The position numbers and the translations under genes were made by a program. 19,065 bases of DNA from Accumulibacter sp036625275. Lineage in GTDB: Bacteria; Pseudomonadota; Gammaproteobacteria; Burkholderiales; Rhodocyclaceae. Below are positions 1 to 5,946 of this stretch, piece after piece (within the stretch, counting starts at the first letter, position 1; every line of letters begins with the position of its first letter). The stretch spans positions 1 through 19,065 of the forward strand of contig NZ_JAZKUD010000078.1 of NCBI RefSeq assembly GCF_036625275.1, given 5' to 3'. Below the pieces are notes generated by a model. That model searched no databases, was not told the origin of the DNA, and was given only the letters and a program-made list of their open reading frames with translations.

Positions 1-536
1 ACCGCGGCGGCCAGTGCCGCGGGTCCGTACTGCACCGGCGCAGAAATGCCTTCGGGAAACGCGCCGCGGCAAATCTTGCCGCAAGCGGCACACTGACCGG
101 CAAGAACCTGATGCTCGGCAACCTCGAAGCGCAGGGGCGGAAGATCGAATACCTGACGTGCTTCCACCACGGCCAGTTCCCCAAGCGGCGTCTGGCACGC
201 GTCACAGCGCGCCAACGGCGCATGCGTCACCACCCGATCCACTTCGGCAACTTTCTCCAGCGTGTACCCACGGTGCCCTTTCTGCCCGCCTGTGGGCTTG
301 CCTCCCGGCTTCCTCAGCGACTTCGGCTTCGGCTTGCTCAAACCATCCGAGGACGGTGGCTTGCTCGAATTCCGGCTGTTTTGCGCCAGCCGCGCTTCCA
401 GATCCACCCCCTTCGCCTGAAGCGCCGTCACCTGTGCCACCAGATCGCGCACCAGCGCACGCAACGGCCACAGTTCCCGGATCAAGCCGTCTTTTTCGGC
501 AACACTCAGGCGATCAAGATCTGGAAGTTCGTCCAT
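1..536 (-). CDS. tnpC: IS66-family transposase (TnpC), 5' part, runs off left edge
   Basis: This is the N-terminal 178 codons of an IS66-type DDE transposase; the catalytic part lies outside the window. The frame is open from the ATG at 536 to base 1, with an in-frame TGA three codons before the ATG, so no earlier start is possible. Residues 1-50 are a leucine-rich, probably coiled-coil segment. Residues 52-65 carry the IS66 hallmark QNSRNSSKPPSSDG, followed by a Lys/Pro-rich linker and GGQKGHRG. A zinc-finger region then shows two CxxC pairs (C111/C114 and C149/C152). Near residue 168 the sequence VQYGP is typical of the family. The sequence looks undamaged, unlike the IS66 pieces to its right, so this may be a live or recent insertion. 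The right end of the element probably lies between 540 and about 627, where LysR similarity begins. Confidence 0.9.
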   Translation of the reverse strand, partial: MDELPDLDRLSVAEKDGLIRELWPLRALVRDLVAQVTALQAKGVDLEARLAQNSRNSSKPPSSDGLSKPKPKSLRKPGGKPTGGQKGHRGYTLEKVAEVDRVVTHAPLARCDACQTPLGELAVVEARQVFDLPPLRFEVAEHQVLAGQCAACGKICRGAFPEGISAPVQYGPAALAAA

Positions 537-628
537 GCACAGTCAATAGCACGAGGCATGCCATGCACCTGAGTAGTTACCGGTGACAAAGGAAAAACTG
601 TGTCAGTTTTCAATCGGTGTTGACACAT

Positions 629-808
629 GTCAGCCTGTGGGCCAATACGCATGCAACCCATACCTTTCTTCCCGACAGCCTCTCGGCTTTCCTGCGTTGT
701 TACCCGCAGGTCAGCATCACGCTGGAAGAACATACGAGTCCCGAGATCGTGATGGCCGTTGTCCGGGGAGAAGTTGAAGTCGGGGTGGTTGCGGAATCTG
801 TCGAAGGG
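629..808 (+). pseudogene. LysR-type regulator fragment (start of effector-binding domain)
   Basis: About 60 codons resemble the first part of a LysR-type regulator's substrate-binding domain: VSLWANTHATHTFLP, then a LxxFLRxYPQVSITLEEHTS block and a GEVEVGVVAE block. In the family these form the first beta-alpha-beta elements of the effector domain. The DNA-binding helix-turn-helix that should lie upstream is absent, because IS66-type sequence occupies that side. Similarity stops near 808 and the frame continues into unrelated sequence. The piece is therefore truncated at both ends and cannot make a regulator. The natural GTG at 617 is an accident of the frame and not a supported start. The donor gene's target is unknown. 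Confidence 0.7.
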
Positions 809-911
809 GTCCTTTCGGCAACGCCGCATGAAATCGCTGCGGCGGTCTGGTCGCGTGGTAGGCCCGTATTGACTGATCGAGAAGCCTCCCGATGCCGCCG
901 TCCCGCGCCTG

Positions 912-1063
912 CGCGTCCGGGTCGCCGCCGAGCTGGCCGACTGTCGCTGCGGCATCGACGGCCTCGCCCGGCGCGTGCGTCAGTGACTGGCCGAAGACCC
1001 CTTCACCCCTTCAGCGCCGCCCTGTTCGTTTTTTGCAATCCGGCCGGCGCACGGCGGTCAAAC
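912..1063 (+). pseudogene. IS66 TnpB (Orf2) remnant, frameshifted
   Basis: The translated pieces CGIDGLARRVRQ, LAEDPF and SAALFVFCN match, in order, the core of IS66 TnpB, a small accessory protein of the element. The reading frame is broken twice. A TGA at 984-986 sits where the family has a sense codon (CAG TGA CTG). A perfect tandem duplication of CCCCTTCA (998-1005 and 1006-1013) then shifts the frame; removing one copy restores DPFSAALFVFCN. Upstream similarity is weak, and downstream the family's K-L-L block is lost after about 1063. The remnant is on the plus strand, opposite to the transposase at the left edge, so it belongs to another, older IS66 insertion. Function is lost. Confidence 0.6.
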
Positions 1064-1282
1064 AAAGGCGCGGGCCTTTCCGTTGCCGGCGGCGACCCCG
1101 CGGGCAGTCGTGCTGCAAGCGGCGGCACGCCTCACTCCGGCCTTTGCCGAACTCGCTGAGCAGGCGGGCGAGGGCACGGTGCTCGACCATAACGAGACCA
1201 CGAGGTGCCTCCTGAACTTCAGGAGGCGGGCACCAAAGCACGGCCACCGGGCGCCCGTGCGGATCGCCCCGGGCGATCCTCC

Positions 1283-1334
1283 AAACGGTCATGACTTTGC
1301 AAGATACCCCCGATGATGAAAGTCATGACCGTTT
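1283..1334. repeat. 16-bp perfect inverted repeat
   Basis: The left arm AAACGGTCATGACTTT (1283-1298) is the exact reverse complement of the right arm at 1319-1334, with a 20-base loop. The inner TCATGA is itself palindromic. The right arm overlaps the start of the repeat unit at 1312-1379, so the two structures may be one mobile or regulatory unit. Confidence 0.85.
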
Positions 1335-1379
1335 CCCTCTCCCCCGACCCCTCCCCCACGAGGGGGGAGGGGAGATTCG
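1312..1379 (+). repeat. Dispersed hairpin repeat, copy 1
   Basis: The unit begins GATGATGAAAG, passes through ACCGTTTCC, forms a hairpin (CCCCTCCCCC at 1348-1357 pairing with GGGGGAGGGG at 1363-1372) and ends AGGGGAGATTCG. A second copy with the same order of blocks lies at 10049-10117. Conservation is high at both ends and low in the stem, as in REP-like intergenic repeats. It has no coding potential. Confidence 0.6.
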
Positions 1380-1430
1380 AGAGTCGCTCACGACTTCCAT
1401 AGTAACCAGGTCGCTTCCTGCCTCCCGCAG

Positions 1431-1610
1431 GCGCAGCGCAAATGCGTCGAGGTTGCCAACGCCTTTGCCGACAAAGTCGCCTTCGTCCTCAGGACCCTGC
1501 GCGAGGTCTTCCGTTCCGACCAGCAGGCGAGGCGGAAAGGTCTTTCGCCGTCCGGGCGTCTACTCCTGCTTCCCTCTCATTCCATCCGGGCCATCGTCTA
1601 CGCTCGCTGA
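1431..1610 (+). pseudogene. IS66 transposase (TnpC) internal fragment
   Basis: Fifty-nine codons ending in TGA at 1608-1610 read AQRKCVEVANAF, then FVLRTLREVFRSDQQAR and a GLSPSGRLLLL block. These match the IS66 transposase region after the catalytic Asp, where the family reads roughly CLAHARRKF(V/E)...LxxVYxxDxxAR...RLLLHQ. Everything before and after is missing, including all three catalytic acidic residues, so the fragment cannot transpose. It lies in the same orientation as the tnpB remnant at 912-1063, so both may come from one internally deleted element. The last codons (from about 1575) no longer resemble the family. Confidence 0.55.
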
Positions 1611-1711
1611 TCGAAGACTTCATCCAACGATTCGGCGTCAAGCACCTTGATCGCCCAGGTTTCCAGTTGATCGATGCTTGCGCTGGTCAGTCGGGCGCGG
1701 ACAGCCTCAGG
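1598..1711 (-). pseudogene. C-terminal fragment, probably Rpn/PD-(D/E)XK-type protein
   Basis: On the minus strand the last 37 codons before a TAG at 1598-1600 include VRARLTSASIDQLETWAIKV and LDAESLDEVF. This tail resembles the C-terminus of Rpn/DUF4351-like proteins (recombination-promoting nuclease or putative transposase group), which often end with xARLxxAxxxQLExWxxxxLDAxSLDxVF. The similarity is from memory of the family and not from a search. The fragment is cut off at 1711, exactly where the VWA-gene copy begins. The nuclease domain is absent, so this is a truncated relic. Confidence 0.45.
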
Positions 1712-1875
1712 AATACCACAACGCCGAACCCGGTGCGACCTGGTTGCGCCGGCTGACCGACATCTGGCCGCACGCGATCTGGCTCAACCCCGAGGCGGAA
1801 CAGTCGTGGCCATACCGGCAATCGATCTCGCTGATCTACAAGCTGATGGGGGCGGATGTTTCCGCTGACGCTCGA
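1711..1875 (+). pseudogene. Truncated near-copy of the 3' part of the VWA gene
   Basis: This stretch aligns base for base with 18437-18603 inside the intact VWA gene. By hand I count six substitutions and two single-base deletions, both deletions between 1848 and 1856 (ATGGG[C]GG[A]CGG). The protein reads EYHNAEPGATWLRRLTDIWP and onward until the deletions shift the frame. Similarity stops abruptly on both sides: at 1711 against the Rpn-like tail and at 1875 inside the sequence for LTLD. It has no MIDAS, no N-terminal part and no start, so it is not functional. It is either a recent partial duplication of the gene 16.7 kb away or the relic of a close paralogue. Confidence 0.85.
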
Positions 1876-1917
1876 CCCTGCCATGGCCCACGCTGCATTG
1901 CGGGCCGGTTGCGGTGG

Positions 1918-1936
1918 CGCGGAGCAGTGCTCCGCG
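1918..1936. repeat. 9-bp-arm palindrome, possible hairpin
   Basis: CGCGGAGCA pairs with TGCTCCGCG around a single G. It lies next to a GC-rich stretch (CGCCCCCATGAGGGGAAGGG, 1950-1969) that looks like an inverted, degenerate relative of the hairpin repeats at 1312-1379 and 10049-10117. The site is beyond the end of apbE (stop at 2042), so it could help end transcription from the minus-strand genes, but no run of T follows on that strand. Confidence 0.4.
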
Positions 1937-2041
1937 AAACCCCGCCTTCGCCCCCATGAGGGGAAGGGATGATCACCACGGTCAACACTTCGCCATCGAA
2001 CAAGGCACTTCGACCCACCTTTGCATGCGCCCTCGAACGCC

Positions 2042-3112
2042 TCAAGGGATGACCTCAAGCTGCCGTGGCTGACCACCGACGTACTCGAGCCGACCGTGCA
2101 GGGCCCTGCTGACCTGTACCAGGCCTTGTGCGTCGACCCGCAGCACCTGCTCGATCTGCAAGGCACGCGCCAGACGCGGCCAGTCGCTACCGGCGATGAA
2201 TAGCGGCTTGGAAGCAACGTCGCTGAGCGTTCCAGCCGCCGCGCGCGGCGAGATCAGGACACTCAGCGATTGCGTATGCGACGCCGGTTGCGCGCTGCGC
2301 GGGTCGAGCAGATGACAGTAACGGTGACCGTCAAGCTCGAAGAAGCGCTGATAGTCGCCCGAGGTACCGATTGCTTCACCGTTCGTCAGTTCGATCGTCG
2401 CCAGCGGCCCGGGCTGGCGCGGATGCTGGATGCCGACGCGCCAGCGCTGCCCATTCTTGCTTCCCAGCGCCATGACATTACCGCCGATGTTGATCAATGC
2501 ATGGTGCACCCCCTGCGCCTGCAGAATCGCCACTGCGCGGTCGAGCGCAAACCCCTTGAGGTAGCCGCCAAAATCGAGGGCCACTTCGCGCTTGTCGCTG
2601 CTGGCGTAAGCACCTTCGATCCGCAGGTCGAGGATGCTCGGCCGGGCCGCCTGCCAGGCAGCCAGGGCCAGCGGATCGGGCAGCGCGGCCGGCAATTCGT
2701 CGGACTGGAAACCCCAAAGGCCGATCAGACGGCCGATTCCCGGATCGAAAAGCCGTTCGCCAAGGTGTGTCAGGCGCTGTGCTTCGGCAATCAGTCCGGC
2801 CATTTCCGGCGTCACCGGCTGCCGCCTGCCGGCCGCGATGGCCGTGTTCAGCGCGCTCAGTTCGGAAGGCTTCCAGGCATGGTAGGTGCGGTGCAGGCGA
2901 TCGAACTCGCGCAGCACGGCTGCCGCGGCCGGACGCGCAGCCGTTTCGTCGAGACCGGCGATCAGCACTTCGACGCGGGTCCCGAAAACGAAGGCTTCCT
3001 GACGATGCAAGGGCGCCCGCTCGCAGGCCGTCAGGACGCTGGCGAAAAGCAGTGCGAGCCAGCAGAGCAGGAGGCTAGGGGGAGGCAAGGCACTGGCGAT
3101 CGAGTGCAGCAA
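2042..3112 (-). CDS. apbE: ApbE-type FAD:protein FMN transferase, lipoprotein
   Basis: This 356-residue ApbE enzyme attaches FMN from FAD to a threonine of client proteins such as RnfD, RnfG or NqrB/C, acting on the periplasmic side. The N-terminus has a hydrophobic stretch and a lipobox LTAC with C30 as the lipidated cysteine. Family motifs follow in order: LDFGGYLKGFALDRA near 179-193 (usual DxGGxxKGxAxD), INIGGN at 207-212, GTSGDYQRFF at 249-258, HLLDPRSAQP at 267-276 (usual H(I/L)DPRTG) and SDVASKPLF at 297-305, where relatives have (A/S)DALST. The start is TTG; it overlaps gshB by 38 bases and no ATG or GTG lies before the lipobox. The clients are probably RnfD and RnfG encoded later in the window, which is inference. 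Confidence 0.93.
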   Translation of the reverse strand: MLHSIASALPPPSLLLCWLALLFASVLTACERAPLHRQEAFVFGTRVEVLIAGLDETAARPAAAAVLREFDRLHRTYHAWKPSELSALNTAIAAGRRQPVTPEMAGLIAEAQRLTHLGERLFDPGIGRLIGLWGFQSDELPAALPDPLALAAWQAARPSILDLRIEGAYASSDKREVALDFGGYLKGFALDRAVAILQAQGVHHALINIGGNVMALGSKNGQRWRVGIQHPRQPGPLATIELTNGEAIGTSGDYQRFFELDGHRYCHLLDPRSAQPASHTQSLSVLISPRAAAGTLSDVASKPLFIAGSDWPRLARALQIEQVLRVDAQGLVQVSRALHGRLEYVGGQPRQLEVIP

Positions 3113-4028
3113 TGAACATGGCGGCGGCGTCGAATCCGGTCTGCTCGGCGATTTCGACCATGCAGGTCGGGCTGGTGACGTTGATCTCCGTCAGCCAGTC
3201 GCCGATCACATCGAGACCGACCAGCAGCAGGCCGCGAGCAGCCAGCACCGGCGCCAGCGTGCTGGCGATTTCCCAGTCGCGGGCGCTCAGTTCGCGGGCC
3301 ACGCCGGTGCCGCCGGCGGCCAGGTTGCCGCGGGTTTCGCCGGCCTTGGGGATGCGCGCCAGGCAATAGGGAACCACTTGACCGCCAACGATCAGGATGC
3401 GCTTGTCGCCTTCGACGATTTCCGGAATATAGCGTTGCGCCATGATCGTGCGCGCTCCGTCACGGGTCAGCGTTTCGACGATCACATTGCGGTTCGGGTC
3501 GTCATCACGGACGCGGAAAATCTGGGTTCCACCCATGCCGTCGAGCGGTTTGAGAATCGTGTCGTGTTCGTAGTCGATGAACGAATGGATTACCGCCGCG
3601 TCGCGCGCCACCAGCGTCGGGGCCGAAAAGTGCGCGAACTCGGCGATCGACAACTTCTCGGAATGGTCGCGCAGGGCGCGCGGCCGGTTGAAAACGCGCG
3701 CGCCCTCGGCTTCGGCACCTTCGAGCAACCAGGTGGTGGTCACGTATTCCATATCGAAAGGTGGGTCCTTGCGCATCACGACGGCACGGAAATCACGCAA
3801 GGCGACGACGTGACGGTCGACCTCGACGAACCAGTCATGATCGTCGGCGAGCATTTCCAGATGCACCGCGGTAGCGCAGACGCCGTGTAGCGGCGACCAG
3901 TGAATCGCCTCCTGCTGGATCGTCCACACCGCGTGCCCCGCCGCCTGGGCAGCGCGCATCATTGCGATACTGGTATCCTTGTAGGCCTTCAGCGACCGCA
4001 GGGGGTCGACGATGAATGCTATGCGCAT
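3075..4028 (-). CDS. gshB: Glutathione synthetase
   Basis: This ATP-grasp ligase joins gamma-glutamylcysteine and glycine with ATP, the second step of glutathione synthesis, in the cytoplasm. It has 317 residues against 316 in E. coli. The N-terminal domain starts MRIAFIVDPL and contains the family block MRKDPPFDMEY (85-95). N114 to L126 spans NRPRALRDHSEKL, the ATP-grasp domain has KPLDGMGG (160-167), and EINVTSPT (281-288) supplies magnesium and ATP ligands. The ATG at 4028 was chosen over an upstream in-frame codon because the family begins at MRIAFI. The ATG overlaps the end of gshA by 10 bases, which suggests coupled translation. The downstream neighbour apbE overlaps in turn by 38 bases. 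Confidence 0.97.
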   Translation of the reverse strand: MRIAFIVDPLRSLKAYKDTSIAMMRAAQAAGHAVWTIQQEAIHWSPLHGVCATAVHLEMLADDHDWFVEVDRHVVALRDFRAVVMRKDPPFDMEYVTTTWLLEGAEAEGARVFNRPRALRDHSEKLSIAEFAHFSAPTLVARDAAVIHSFIDYEHDTILKPLDGMGGTQIFRVRDDDPNRNVIVETLTRDGARTIMAQRYIPEIVEGDKRILIVGGQVVPYCLARIPKAGETRGNLAAGGTGVARELSARDWEIASTLAPVLAARGLLLVGLDVIGDWLTEINVTSPTCMVEIAEQTGFDAAAMFIAALDRQCLASP

Positions 4029-5329
4029 GCCACTTGCTCCTCTATCGGTGCCGTACGTTCCAGTTCGAGCGCAGCCGCGAGCTGCGCCAGGCGGGCAACC
4101 ACGCCGTAGACGTAAAAGCGGTTCGGTGCTGCATCGGGATTCTGGCAATGGTCGGGTAACGAGCAACTGGTCTCGAAGGCCAGCGGTTCGAAGTGCATGC
4201 CTGGCGCGTTGAGATTCTCATCCTTGCCACGCCCGCTATGGACACGGTAGAAGCCGCCCACGACAAAGCGGTCGATCATGTACACCACCGGTTCGGCGAC
4301 GCCTTCGTCGTTGCCGCTGCCGACCCGCTCATAGGAATGCACCCCTTCCTGGATGATCACCTGCGACACCGCCAGGCCTTCCTTGATCACCGACATCTTG
4401 TTGCGCTGCCTGCGGTTGAGGCCGGTCACCTGGGCTGCATCCTTGACCGTCATCACCCCCATGCCATAGGTACCGGCATCGGCCTTGACGACCACGTAAG
4501 GCGTTTCTTCGATCCCGTATTGCTGGTATTTTTCGCGGATCAGACCGAGCACGGCATCGACATTGGCAGCCAGGCAGTCCTCGCCCTGTCGCTCATGAAA
4601 ATTGACGCTGCTGCAGACCGAAAAGTAGGGGTTGATCCGCCACGGATCGATCCCGACCAGCCTGGAGAAGTTTTCCGCCACCTCATCGTAGGCTGCAAAG
4701 TGGTTCGACTTGCGGCGCAAGGCCCAACCCGCATGCAGCGGCGGCAGAACGAACTGTCCGTCGAGGTTCTGCAGAATCGGCGGGATACCCGCCGAGAGAT
4801 CGTTGTTGAGCAGGATGGCACAGGGGTCGAAGCCTTCGAGGCCCAGCCGGGAGCGACTGCGCAGCAGCGGTTCGAGGAGCAGCGAGCTGCCGTCGGGAAG
4901 TGCCACCGGCGTCGGCCTGTCGATCTCCGGCGACCACGAGCCGAGGCGCACGTCGAGGCCGGTCAGGCGCAGGATCGCCGCGAGCTGTGCGACGTTCTGC
5001 AAATAAAAGAGGTTGCGCGTGTGCTTCTCGGGAATCAGCAGCAGTCTTCTGGCGTCGGGGCAGATCCGGTCGATCGCCGCCATCGCCGCCTGCACGCAGA
5101 GCGGCAGGAAGGTGGCGTCGAGGTTGTTGAAGCCCCCGGGAAACAGGTTCATGTCCACCGGCGCCAGCTTGAAACCTGCGTTGCGCAGGTCGACCGAGCC
5201 ATAAAAAGGCGGCGTGTGCTCCTGCCACTGCCCGCGCAACCAGCGCTCGATCTCCGGCATGGCGTCGAGGAAACGCCGCTCGATCTCCAGCAGGGGCCCG
5301 CTGAAGGCAGTCATGAGACGTGGAACCAT
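4019..5329 (-). CDS. gshA: Glutamate-cysteine ligase, Acidithiobacillus type (GshA family PF08886)
   Basis: This enzyme joins glutamate and cysteine to gamma-glutamylcysteine with ATP, the first and committed step of glutathione synthesis. The 436-residue sequence belongs to the T. ferrooxidans-type GshA family common in beta- and some gammaproteobacteria and differs from the E. coli type. Recognisable blocks are FYGSVDLRNAGFKLAPVDMN near residue 42, FPGGFNNL just after it, LLIPEKHTRN near 97, VVVKADAGTYGMGVMTV near 277 and the tail block PNRFYVYGVVARLA. The start is well supported: AAGGAG at 5339-5344 on the minus strand lies 9 bases before the ATG at 5329. A second ATG five codons in is less well placed. 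The gene follows creA after 128 bases and overlaps gshB by 10. Confidence 0.95.
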   Translation of the reverse strand: MVPRLMTAFSGPLLEIERRFLDAMPEIERWLRGQWQEHTPPFYGSVDLRNAGFKLAPVDMNLFPGGFNNLDATFLPLCVQAAMAAIDRICPDARRLLLIPEKHTRNLFYLQNVAQLAAILRLTGLDVRLGSWSPEIDRPTPVALPDGSSLLLEPLLRSRSRLGLEGFDPCAILLNNDLSAGIPPILQNLDGQFVLPPLHAGWALRRKSNHFAAYDEVAENFSRLVGIDPWRINPYFSVCSSVNFHERQGEDCLAANVDAVLGLIREKYQQYGIEETPYVVVKADAGTYGMGVMTVKDAAQVTGLNRRQRNKMSVIKEGLAVSQVIIQEGVHSYERVGSGNDEGVAEPVVYMIDRFVVGGFYRVHSGRGKDENLNAPGMHFEPLAFETSCSLPDHCQNPDAAPNRFYVYGVVARLAQLAAALELERTAPIEEQVACA

Positions 5330-5457
5330 GGGTTTTCTCTCCTTTCCGTCAGCGCCGGTCGGCGCAGCGGAATGCTCGGTGGAAACACCTGCGTTACGGC
5401 AGATCGACCTGAGATCTTACAGCGGCAAGGCCTTTTGCAGGCGATCCGGACGCACCG

Positions 5458-5946
5458 TCAGCGTTCCCCCCAGGGCATCACCGGCACTGTCGAGATGCTG
5501 TTCGCCGGCGCGCCGTCGATCAGCTTGCGACTGATCGCGAGGTAGACCAGGGTCTTGTGGGCTTCGTCCCACATCCTGACGACACGGGTCTCCTTGAACA
5601 GAATCGAAGTGTCTTCGGCAAACACCGTGGCCTCTTTCGGCAGCTTCGCAGGCAGCGTAATCGGCCCGGTCTGCCGGCACGCCAGCGAGAACTGCGAAGG
5701 ATCCTGCGCGAGGCCGAACGACCCGCTGATGCCGCCGGTTCTCGCCTGGCTGACATGGCAGGTCACGCCCGGTACCTTCGGATCGGGAAAACTCTCGACG
5801 CAGACCCGGTGATTGGCGCCAATCAGCTTCCATTCGGTGGTCACACAAGCGACCTGCTCGGCCATCGCCGGTGCGCTCCAGAAGGCCAGCAGGCCCCAGA
5901 CCAAGGCCTGCAGACACGGCGTCCCATGTTGGTTGCGATTGATCAA
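5458..5946 (-). CDS. creA: CreA-family exported protein
   Basis: This 162-residue CreA-type protein has unknown biochemical function. The N-terminus is a signal peptide with hydrophobic core LQALVWGLLAFW and a likely cleavage after APAMA (residue 29), so it should be periplasmic. The body matches E. coli CreA closely: VxxxWKLIGxxHRVCVESFPDP, VTCHVSQARTGGISGSFGLA (62-81), then VVRMWD, LVYLAISRKL and the end block SISTVPVMPW (150-159). The only sensible start is a TTG at 5946 that overlaps the parC stop as TTGA, preceded by a good ribosome site (GAGGAGAGG); no in-frame ATG exists before the signal peptide. Termination-reinitiation from parC is therefore likely. In E. coli, creA sits beside creBCD; here it is tied to parC instead. 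Confidence 0.9.
   Translation of the reverse strand: MINRNQHGTPCLQALVWGLLAFWSAPAMAEQVACVTTEWKLIGANHRVCVESFPDPKVPGVTCHVSQARTGGISGSFGLAQDPSQFSLACRQTGPITLPAKLPKEATVFAEDTSILFKETRVVRMWDEAHKTLVYLAISRKLIDGAPANSISTVPVMPWGER

Larger units (their letters stand above)
1064..1430. other. Non-coding scrap between IS66 remnants
   Basis: I see no supported gene here. The stretch holds a 21-bp palindrome at 1207-1227 (10-bp arms GCCTCCTGAA / TTCAGGAGGC around one C), a longer inverted repeat at 1283-1334 and a GC-rich hairpin at 1348-1372; the last two are listed separately. The stretch probably derives from decayed insertion sequences, because the flanks on both sides are IS66 pieces. Confidence 0.5.

Noticed and set aside
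617..1159. 180-codon open frame read as a whole LysR protein
   Set aside because: Only the first about 60 codons are LysR-like and the helix-turn-helix is missing; the rest is unrelated and crosses an IS66 remnant.
4029..4166. Extended upstream start for gshB
   Set aside because: The extra 46 residues are Arg/Cys-rich antisense-like sequence inside gshA; the family starts at MRIAFI.
4193..5545. 450-codon plus-strand open frame opposite gshA
   Set aside because: It lies wholly over gshA, which has clear family motifs; the frame is the antisense shadow typical of GC-rich DNA and shows His/Arg/Asp-rich nonsense composition.
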